A DNA stretch of 64,000 nucleotides from Syngnathus acus. Taxonomy: Eukaryota; Chordata; Actinopteri; Syngnathiformes; Syngnathidae. The translations under genes and the position numbers were made by a program. Shown here in pieces: positions 54,438-64,000 of the stretch. The stretch covers positions 7,474,967 through 7,538,966 of the forward strand of contig NC_051091.1 of the NCBI RefSeq assembly GCF_901709675.1, written 5' to 3'. Below the pieces are notes generated by a model. The model did not search any database. It was not told where the DNA came from and worked only from the letters and a program-made list of their open reading frames with translations. Each line of letters starts with the position of its first letter. The stretch's first letter is position 1.

Positions 54438-56693
54438 CTATTCTTCATCGTCACTGATGTTGACCTTCACCCTGTGCCAGGCGTTACTCAGCACCCCTCT
54501 CAGGTTCCAGATGGGAGCGACCGTGTCGGGCTGCATGTTGTAGCTGTTGTCCACGGCCTTGCAGACGATGTCTAGCTGGTGGGCGTCCGGGGGAAGAGGG
54601 GCCGTGAGCTCCCACAGCTTCCAGGCCCAGGCTCTCCCCAGCGGCGTAGGCTCCGGAGTTTTCCCCTCGTCGCCGCTCCTCAGCCGGGCCACCTGCCATG
54701 TCTTGCCCCCGTCGAGGGACACGTCCACGCGGACCACTTCACGTCCTCCGCCGCTCCACGCGTAGCCCTTGACCGTCACCTCTTCGCCGGCGCGGGGCAC
54801 CATGGCGCCGTCGGCCGGCACGGTGATGGCCGACTGGATGGGCAGCTCTTGGATGGCCGGCGCCGATTTGAAGTCGACGGTGTCCCAGTCGGTAGTGGGC
54901 GAGAAGCCCTTGTAGTCATTCTGCTGCCAGTGGCTGCCGCTTTCCTCGGCGCTCACCGTGATCTTGGACAGCCACTTGACGTTGCGAGCGCCCACTGTTC
55001 CGGGCACCACCACCCGCACCGGGAAGCCGTGGTCGGCCGGAAGAGGCTCGCCGTTCATCTCGTACGCCAACAGCACCTCGCCTTCTTCGCTCGTCGCCTT
55101 GTTTACAGGGATGGACGCGCCGTACGTCGTCCCCGTCACGTCTTTGTCCAGCCCCTCGAACTGCACATGGCGAGCCCAGCGCGCCGCGTCCGGACTGTAT
55201 CCGGCCGCCAGCAGGACGTCGCAAAGGCGGGCGCCGGCCCACGTGGCGTTGCTGATGGCCGAGATGCCCCAGTTCAATCCCTTCACCTGCTTGACCTTGT
55301 TCATCTCGGAGCGCCGGTTGCCAGCGCACTGCAGCGTGGCCGTGACAGTGTGCTTGGGGAAGCGCTTTTTTAAGTCCTCCAAAGACAACTTGAGAACCCC
55401 TCCGGGAAGCCCGTCCACTTGCAGTTCATATGACGCCGGGTCCACCTGCGGGACGGGCAGGTGGTTCCTCTTAAAGAAGATGGCGGAGGGCGTGATGTAG
55501 TTGTCCGAGAGGAGTTCGGGAGGGGGCTCGGCGTTAAAGGGCTTCAAGCTGTTGACGCGTAGCACGGGATGTCGCTCGGGGTCAGACGAGTACGGATCCA
55601 TGGACGGCGCGCTCTGCTGCTTCTTCTGATCCTCCGCTCGTAACTCGCCAACCTTGAAGAGGCAAACAAAAATGAAACCGAAACTCATCTCCATGCTGGT
55701 GTGTGTTTCCTCACACCTTATATTCCGAGAGGATTTCCAACACGTGCTCCTGGTTGTGCACGGCATAAAGAGCCCAAAAGGGTTCGAGGGCCCCGCCTGC
55801 CGCCAGCAGGATTTTATCCCCGCCAGGGTGCATGGTGACAAACTCGGTGATGTCATAGACGCTGCCTTTGAAGGTGACCCAGACGCCATCTTTCAGCGTG
55901 CGGTGCTTGGTGACCTCTTCTTGACTGAAGATGGGAAGGTCGGAGGTCTGCTCTTTGATCTGAACGCTAACGACGTCGGTGTGCTCTGCCTGCACGGCAC
56001 AGATAACAACACCATAATAAAAAAATGATGTCAGTCAAAGTGCAGGCTTTAAAGCCAGCTAAAGTTTACTTTAAAATAACATGACGACGTCATCTGTACT
56101 GAATCATGTCTCGTCAGTTAGGGAGTCATCCACACTATCCAAACTGCAATGCAAGCCAAAGTGGGAAATGAAAGTGGGAGTTAAAACTAATGTGCTGAGT
56201 CGGGTTTCTGCTGCACTGTTTGCACGGCGCGGGTGCGGCAGCCGACAACACTAAACTCAACTTACTAACAAAAGGACTAACAGTGCGGCATTGATACAAG
56301 AACTGCGTTTTCCACAGATCACCTTTAACAATTGGATCCCTATTTGTGATAATATCCAATTATTTCACATTGAGCAAAAAAGTGCATCCAGCAGACCTTG
56401 TGATGGTGGAAGCCATACGCCAGAACAGCTCCTGTCCCGGCTAGGAGACCCACTAAGGCTTGTCTCCAGCTTGGACCGTGTCCACCTCGCTCCCATCTTT
56501 GGTCTTTGTTGTGGCTGCCGCTGCCCACGAAACGAAGCGCACACCATGCTGCAGCAGCAGGCGCTTGGGGTCTATGAAAATGGAGGGAATCTCATTAAGC
56601 CACTAATTAAATAGAAAAGCTGGGCTGCACATACCTGTGAGGTGTGAGTGAGCCAAATCGTGTTAGAGCTTGACAACGTCTAAGCAGCAGCAT
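54438..56693 (-). CDS. suox: Sulfite oxidase, mitochondrial
   Basis: Four coding exons on the minus strand. The start at 56693 gives [17 protein letters not shown], an Arg-rich mitochondrial presequence comparable to human SUOX, and joins in frame to a second exon (to about 56397) with a hydrophobic [16 protein letters not shown] segment. Exon 3 (about 55717-55990) is the cytochrome b5-type heme domain with the heme-ligand motif MHPGGDK and [14 protein letters not shown]. Exon 4 holds the molybdopterin domain, with the Mo-ligand Cys in [43 protein letters not shown], and the dimerisation domain with [17 protein letters not shown] and [15 protein letters not shown]. The enzyme oxidises sulfite to sulfate in the mitochondrial intermembrane space, the last step of sulfur amino acid breakdown. 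The GC-rich last exon creates long antisense ORFs that are not genes. Confidence 0.95.
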
Positions 56694-59566
56694 TGCATTG
56701 ATGGTCTGTGGGAAGATCACATTGAGATTCTGTCAAAGTGTGATATGAAAATTGACATGCATTTGACCCAACTCTGCAAACCTCAGAGCCCTACCAGATT
56801 TACTCGAGTAAAGTTTTGACCAATTGTACACCATCACATTGAGGAACATTAAGCTTGCTACTTTTTTTTTATTCTATTATAGCGATCAGTTAAATCAAGC
56901 TGCCTTGCACCCATTTTTAGTTTTTATTCTTTAAAAAAAACAACCTGATATCTAGATGAGCAAAGGCTGTCATTAAACTGCTGCGGTTTTATTTTAAAAG
57001 ACGTGACTTCATATCTTTCGTGTCTCACAGAAACAGTCACGCAAGATGAGTTGTAAACAAACATGTGCGGACATTGACTTTATGATTCTAATCCCGTTTA
57101 AACGTGCTCTCACTCTAAGGCTTGTATAGTGTACTACATTCTTGTTAAAAAGCCAAAGTGCACTTAAACGCTACACCTCCTGAAACAACCAATCAGCAGA
57201 CCTTTAAAAAGGAGCTCTACTAACAGTAATGTGGTGTAAACAAACTGATCATGCAGGTATTTATATATTTAATACTCTTTTTCAAGGGGGGGAAAAAACA
57301 ACAACAAAACATCTTGCAATGTGGCCTCGAGTTTTGGCAAAGAGCCAGACTTAAACAATACAAAACTGTCCATTCCACACAGATACCATAAAATGCACAT
57401 ATTGCATTGCATTTGTAATCTCTTATCAACTTTTTCAGTAGTTTGTGAGATTCCTATCAAGTTTACAGACTTTCTCTGCAGCTTTAACTGATAAAACAGT
57501 TAATAAAATACAATCTCAAAGCCCATTAGTGGAACGTAGGAATGTACAAAGATTTTGTTCCAGTACTATTTATTCTGGTACCTGTATTTTGAGTGTTTAT
57601 TTTTCTGCAAACTCTGGTAAATTTAACTATTCAGCCATTTCCAGAGGTGCGTGACGTCACTGGACAACTACGTAAAGAGTCAAACTAACCCTAACCAGGG
57701 AACATTGACAAACAATTAGGGAAAAGATCTGGAGCGCTTATTTAAGTTGAATCGGTACTTCTACTTTTCCTTCTGAAATAACCTTTTTAAGGGTGTGCGC
57801 GTCGGTTTTATTTTGCATCGGTAAATTCCTGTAACCTGGTGACTCATCTGCAATAATATCTGCTTGTGCCATTTGAGCTTAAAAGGTATAAAACTCGTGT
57901 TTAAACTTTTTTTTTTTTTAAAAAGACACACGGATGGCTACAACTTAAACTGACTTTCAGTAAGTTAAATGGACTAAATAAAATACGATGGCCTCGAGTA
58001 AACCTTACTTAAATGTCATTTACCCACGTTCCTGTGGTTTATCCACACACAAATGAAGAAGTAGGCAAACGCTACCATTTCTGAATTAATATTGTAACTT
58101 GAACGTCACGTGAAAGCGATCTACTCATGTTTTATTAAATTTATGTTAATATATGAACAGATTGAGTTTGCAAACTGGTTGTTCGTATGGAACAAGTTGT
58201 GCAAGATCTCCTCACGGCTAACTTTGCTAACAGTTAGCAAGCTTTGCCACTGATGATCCGGGCGCACGAATGCATCTAACTGTGAATATTTGTCCACGTA
58301 AAGGTCCTGATAGGATATTTCATGCAATAAATTGTGGTAATTAAAGAATACAAAACTCACATATGCGCTGTCAGACGCCCGCTTGAGTGTTACTGCTGTG
58401 CTCCTGCCACGGATACACACGTGATGTGAACCCAGCAGCAGGCTCGCAGCCGATAAAGTGGCAAACACGCGTTCAAGCTAACAGATATCGCGTTGTATTA
58501 AAAAACCAAGCAAAATGTTCTTATGGAAATGACCCAAAACAGACTTTTTGGTCTCGTGCACGTTTTTAACATGTGTTTATCAAGCGTTCAGCAGGAAAGT
58601 TATTTTACAGTATACTGTTAATTACTGCGAGTATGGAGCATTATGCTCTAATTCTAGTAAAATGCATTGCATATAAACGTAAAAATTAATGTAATCAATG
58701 GAAAAATTGCACCTACATTATGTTAACGAGCAGCTCCTAAAAACTAAATGCAAATGCATTAAATAAAAGTAAACTATAACTGGGGGACTTAAGTAATAAT
58801 TTGGCATACCACTAGAGGACGCTCTGCACTGTGTGCACTTGAATAATGAATGATTCCATCAAACTGTTCCCAAACTTACATGTTAAATAGAACACTTTCA
58901 GTTTGGAAATATCTATCACTGAGCACCAAATTAGGTATTTATCTAAGGGTATCCTTTATTAAATGACAAAAATGAGTTTATCATTGCACTTTGCACACCA
59001 CTGCACATGTGGTTAAGAGAGATAAAACTATTGGTAACACCTCTTGATACTATTTGTACACTCAAATAGTATTGCCGCCATCATGACGCTATTCCCATAA
59101 ACACGCTTTTTATACTTTGGAGAACTTGCCATTCTGGTCTATGCAGACTTTGCATAAAAACGGATATTACCATTCAGTGGATATTCTTAGATTCTGTCTG
59201 GAAATGACATAATGCATTTCTATTTTCAATTTTAGATGATAATGTATAAAAAAAAAAAGATGACAATATGACAAATATATCAAGGAAATATGCTCAATGC
59301 AGGAATTTAGATGTTTTGTTTTTATGTCAGCTGCTGAGTTAATGAAAAGCAATGTGTGTCAAAGTCCGTACAGAGAATGACATCTGTGTGTGTACAGCTG
59401 TTTATTAATGTGGAAAAGTACACTACACATTTAAATAAAATAATCTGGAAAGTGGAAAAAGTGCTCCACAATGACAGAGTCTACAGCACACCACAGAAAC
59501 CGTCCATTGACCAGCTTGTGAAATGCAAGTCCGAAGAACTTCTATGTACAGAACGGAGTGGAGCGT
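56694..59566. other. Intergenic region suox-mcrs1
   Basis: About 2.9 kb of AT-rich sequence. It contains the suox upstream region and the mcrs1 3' UTR on the minus strand. Several short ORFs near 57.2-58.5 kb have no recognisable domain. I see no RNA gene or repeat of note apart from poly-A/T runs. Confidence 0.55.
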
Positions 59567-62442
59567 TCACTGTTGTGTCATCTTGGCTGCTTCAGCTTTG
59601 ATGAGGGAGATGAGTTCCAGGTTTATTAAAAACACAAAGCGAAGTCCTGCGATCTGTCGAAAGAGATGTAGCGCCACAATTTTGCGACTATATTGACCTA
59701 TTTCAAAATCATGAACTGTATAACTATCCCACGTACCTCCACAACTGAGTTATTGTTTAGTTTCCACTTGTTGCCCGACAGGACCGGTCTTCCGTCGATG
59801 TAGATGGGTCGTCTGCCCTCGTTGGCGATGAAGAAATCCCCGTTATTCTTCAGTTTAATAATTCCTAGGAACATCAAATGTCATTTTAACCTCACGCTTT
59901 GGGCTTTGAATTTCCTCCTTCCAATTTGATCACCTTGTTTCCTTGATATTTTCCAGGCGGGCCCCTCTAGTGACAGATCCACATCGATCTGTTTGTCTTT
60001 GGTTGCGCGGCCCAGTGTAATCTGAGTGAGGATAAATTGCTTACAACTTGATCTGCTCTTAAAGGTAAACCAGTGGAACCGTGTCCGACCTACCTCTCGT
60101 GATCTCATGAGGTAGCGTACCATTCTTCCTCTGAGAGCTGCCAGCGTCTGGTTGTCAAAGTCAGGCATGCTCACCCCTGTCACACACAGTTGCAGTTTCG
60201 CTCAGTAAAATGAATAAATAAATAAGCATCGTCCTTATCGCATTTAGTTGATCGTATTTCATGTGTTGGGAATTACTGAGCAGACCTGGGACCTCGGAAT
60301 CATCCTCGAGAATAAAGACGCCATGTCTACCTGTGATGCTATCCACAAGGACCTGCCAGCGGGGCAACTCTTGCTCCAATTGCCTGATCTCCCTTTTTTG
60401 GTGACGATCGGTTATCATCAGCTCTGGAAAGGGAGAGCCAATTTGTAATGCTTTCAATCTGGACATTGAATTATGCAAAATTTCTTACCGTGTTCCAATA
60501 TTTCATCTCTACTCTCCCTGCATGTGACAAAAAGATGACAAATGGATCAGAAGTGTAAAGTTATGGATTTAAAAAATAAAATGAAAAAAATTCCAGGAGG
60601 CCGTTTTGCTTAGGGCCTAATAAATAAAAAAATATTATCATTGGGTTTTCATTTTGCAGCAAACTTTGAAAATGAACACCCCGATGAAAACAAAAGCATG
60701 CCTTACTTTAACTTGATCTCATCAACAATCTGCTCAGCATCGGAGAAGTTCAGGACTTGGTCGCCCTTTGGGAGTGGCTGGACTGCAACACAAGGCACTT
60801 ATTAACCACACTGCAGTCAATTATTTTTTTCTAATTAGAATTCAAGTTTGCATCATAACCAATTGTGATAACGTCAGTGTTTGACATTGACAGAGTTCAA
60901 TTTGATATAAGCAGCGAATGCAACTCCAGCAATAATCATTCAAGAAAAGTCAAATCTATGAAGTTTATCCGTTTACCGGGAGGACACTGAAGAAATAATA
61001 TTTGCTGTGGGCTCACCGCTCTGGTCGTCCAGTAGGTAGTACTGCTTCAGAAGCTGCCAGTGGACCAGTAGACTTTTGGGGGATCGCGACTGGTGAAAAA
61101 CACTTGGGTGTTTACTCAGAAGATCCTGGAATGTGTCTAATTTGGGCTGACTCGTCTGTGTGGTGACAATCAAAGACACTCTGTGATTCTGATCAAATGT
61201 CCCAATGGCGAGACAATCATAGAAGAACCCCGAGTACTGACCGAACCAATCTTGGCCAGTAGAACTTCCTCAGCTTGGCTGAAGAGAGCTTTGCTTTGTA
61301 TTGCCGCTACGGCTTCTGGATGAAGCTGCCGCATCGCCTGCCACGCGAGTCTGAGCAGCCACGAACACAGGGAGGAAAGTCAAAGGTCAAAGTGTCAACA
61401 CAGTGGGAGGAGGATGTGACAAACTTCTTACTTTGAGATGACGGGATCGTAGAGCAGCGAGTACCACCGCTCCTTGATCTCCCGTAAAGTGAAACGACAA
61501 CTGAACTTGACCCCCAAATGAACAGATGTGAGGTCCGTTGTCTGTGGGATATGAACACATGATCACATCATTACATCTGCACAATCAAATTCAATTTATT
61601 TTTCCATCCAATGTAGCCACCCCTATTTGCTCGAAAAACAGCATCATTGTAATTGGTAAACAATACTATGCTTCTTGAAAGCAAAATAAAGGTACCTAAA
61701 TAATGATTCTAAATGAATGCATTGCCTGTAAATGTAAATTGTACGTACATACTTCAAAGTTTCAAACTCACCTGCAGCACTGCATTAATGAGCAGCAGGT
61801 CATCTGTAGGCTTCCAGCGACCTAAGTCTTTTGTGATGTGTAGCGGCTGTTTACTTTTCTTCATTCTTTTGCTTATCGGCGTAGGATGCATCAGCATTGT
61901 GAGAGGCGCTGTTAAAGACGGTCCTGATTTTGCCACCTGACAAGAGAGCATGAGCAATTTCAATGTCTTTTTAAGCAAAATAAAACTTAAACATTTGTTT
62001 TCCCACGGTGATAATATTTTTTATTTCTGTTACCTTCTTTTTCTCGCTGGAAGAAGGCTCACTACCTGAGCAGCGTAAAGGCTCCATAAGAGGTGGACCT
62101 TTAACACGACTTGATGACTTGACAAGGCTGCTTTCCACCAGCTCATCGTCAAACTTCTTCCTTTTTATTGATCTGTGGATGAGTAACATATGGACATGTT
62201 TATTCATCCATAACGGAATATGAGGAGCAAGCTCGAATTAGACAATTGATTGAATGGAACCTCGATGAACTTCTGCGTTTAGGAACACCGCTGCCAAACG
62301 CTTGCGTCGCCGTCCTTTTCACATCTTTGATTACGGGAGATTCTTCGTCTTCTGAGCGGCTGTGTGAACCTGCTACCGCCATCGACGCACCAGGCTCAAC
62401 CGCTTGCATCTGCTCAAACAGATTAAAAGACAAAGATGACAT
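59567..62442 (-). CDS. mcrs1: Microspherule protein 1
   Basis: About thirteen exons on the minus strand. The start used, at 62442, gives MSSLSFNLFEQMQAVEPGAS, followed by the conserved SRSEDEES and KRRSSSRF segments; the acceptor 9 bp upstream implies a noncoding first exon, whose donor is visible near 63017 (ACG then GTGAGT). Then come KRKKFDDELVESSLVKSSSR, KKSKQPLHITKDLGRWKP, the N-terminal MCRS_N region, HQKREIRQLEQELPRWQVLV, SMPDFDNQTLAALRGRMVRY, and a carboxyl FHA domain (ITLGRATKDKQIDVDLSLEG to NEGRRPIYIDGRPVLSGNKW). Vertebrate MCRS1 is a nuclear and nucleolar subunit of the NSL and INO80 complexes and also protects kinetochore-fibre minus ends in mitosis. The alternative upstream start cannot be excluded. 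Human MCRS1 lies near PRPH on 12q13. Confidence 0.96.
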
Positions 62443-64000
62443 GTTCGTCTTACAAACTTTTAACGCCTGGACATGACTAAATAAGCTTTGTATACTTTAA
62501 TGTATGAGTGCAAATTGAGTATTAAAAAAATGTAAACATCCACACCTTTCAATAATACTTACATTAAGTCCCCCCTCAGAAAAAAACCCCAATTGTAAAA
62601 ACACTTTACCTGCAATTATTTCCCCCAAAACCTAGCAATTATCAGCGTGAAAAAAATCCCAACAATTGGGCGAAAAGATCACATGTATAATCACTTCAGA
62701 ACATTATAAAACCAGACACGGCTTTTAGACAATCTATTGCAGGCGATGCTACTTCCTTTGCAGCTAGTATTTTTGTTTACATGTGAGCGTTAGCCACAGG
62801 GCCGAACCACCGAACAAAGCACCGTAACGTCGGCTCGGACGATCAACGTAAAAGAATAGTCAAATGAATCTTACTTGCTTAATTTGATGCAATTAGATTG
62901 GCTTTAATCTCCTATTCAGTATTTGCTGAGCCAAATCAACATTCCAATGTGAGCTAAAGTTAGCCTGTTTATTAGCAAGCTAATGTTAGCGAGGTGCACG
63001 TTCCCGTAACTCACCGTTCCTTCGTTGGTTTATTGCAGTACTAAATTAAGTATTTGACCGCGTGTATATTGTTTAGCGAAGTGTACCGAATCAAAACAGT
63101 GTCAACATAGCTAGATCGGAACAAAATACAGTTAGCATAGAGCTCGTTGTTGTGGTCATGTTTTCTTCTTCTTGTGAGGAAGCGGTGAGGTCTGTTAATA
63201 TGTTTACGGCGCAATACCGCCGTCTTGTGGACTGGAGGGACAGCAGTCAGTACGTGAGTAACTAAATAAATAGATTTTGTTATTATAGACAACACCTATT
63301 TCAACAACCAAACAGTATGACAAGACATTTTAACCTTTTAAACACATTTTAGGTTGTTCAATGTGTGTATTTTCTGATTTAGAGAACTAAAAAAAGCAAA
63401 TTGATTGGACATTGATTTGGTGGAATGGCCCAAATATTGTATGCAGTCATTTATTGAATTGCCATCTAGTCGATATTTAAAGTAACTGTATCCGTATTGA
63501 TTGATTTCACTTGGATGTATTGTCTGTTGCAAAAGCAAACATAATGAGTACAGTCCAGACAAGAACTTTGACACGGAACAACACATTTCTGAGAATTTTT
63601 TTCTACTTGCCAAACGTTTTACCACTGGCTTGCCAGTTCTAAGAACATGTAATCATTTTAATTCTGAAACAGTAGGGATCGATGATAAACATTTGGACAA
63701 CAAATTGGCACAGATGAACAGTCACGAACACACACAGCAGTGCTTATGCACCTGTGATTTTATTGTCATGTAGTTCATGTTAAATTACAATAAATACACA
63801 ATTCAGACACCAATGTTGCTAAGTTTCCAAAGTGTAAAAAAAAAGGTGTGAGGATTGCCTTAACTTATTATTTGCACCATGATTGTTTATGCAAAGAAAT
63901 ATTTCTAACAGCTGCCATTGGGTGTAGATTTGATCATAATTGCCTAATATTGTTTTTCATAAACATCAATATTGTAAGTGTCCAATCATGGTTTTTACCA
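62443..64000. other. mcrs1 5' region and unassigned right edge
   Basis: 62443-63100 contains the mcrs1 first intron, a likely noncoding exon with a donor near 63017, and the presumed promoter. From about 63100 to 64000 I see only AT-rich sequence with short ORFs and no recognisable protein or RNA gene. Confidence 0.5.

Noticed and set aside
54579-55373. 264-aa ORF on the plus strand
   Set aside because: It is the antisense shadow of the GC-rich last suox exon; its sequence is Arg/Gly/Leu-rich without domain features, while the minus strand encodes a clear molybdopterin domain.
63041-63773. Short ORFs at the right edge as the start of another gene
   Set aside because: No conserved motif, splice structure or codon bias is visible before the window ends.

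Overview
The window looks like nuclear DNA of a ray-finned fish, probably a compact-genome (percomorph-like) teleost. The genes are vertebrate, with many short exons, GT-AG introns mostly of 70 bp to 1 kb, AATAAA polyadenylation signals, CA, TA and tetranucleotide microsatellites and small nonautonomous DNA transposons. There is no operon structure, CRISPR array or bacterial-type mobile island. No species can be named from the sequence alone.

Layout from left to right: the 3' end of a coiled-coil gene resembling LRRFIP (+, 43-1070); advillin, avil (-, 2499-7012); olfactomedin-like 3, olfml3 (+, 9218-10961); cdk2 (-, 12411-14956), head-to-head with premelanosome protein, pmel (+, 17614-22692); a type III intermediate filament gene, most likely peripherin, prph (+, 25704-29148); timeless (+, 30497-37114); a long region without coding genes (37115-46155) that may hold a distal noncoding first exon; tmem198, probably the tmem198b paralogue (+, 46156-47821); mmp19 (-, 49117-52820); sulfite oxidase, suox (-, 54438-56693); and microspherule protein 1, mcrs1 (-, 59567-62442). 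Exons were joined by hand from splice signals, reading frame and remembered family sequence. cdk2 (298 aa), prph (470 aa), pmel (767 aa), olfml3 (390 aa) and tmem198 (342 aa) close without any frame break.

The gene set matches human 12q13-q14 (AVIL, CDK2, PMEL, PRPH, TIMELESS, MMP19, SUOX, MCRS1 and, as I recall, the TMEM198B pseudogene). This is an old vertebrate linkage block and not a single functional pathway. Two pairings suggest shared biology. cdk2 and pmel are divergent neighbours, as in mammals, and the 2.7 kb between their start codons holds two identical GTCACGTGAC palindromes of the kind bound by MITF/TFE factors. cdk2 and timeless are S-phase genes, and timeless has a palindromic E2F site upstream.

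I found no convincing undescribed multi-gene system. The points most worth a second look are the twin MITF-type palindromes between cdk2 and pmel, the acidic alanine-rich repeat exon of pmel, a two-copy MITE family with 5-bp target duplications, an intact tmem198b-like gene, a 21-C tract serving as a splice-acceptor tract in avil, a GC-AG intron in timeless, and a satellite plus telomere-like block inside an mmp19 intron.
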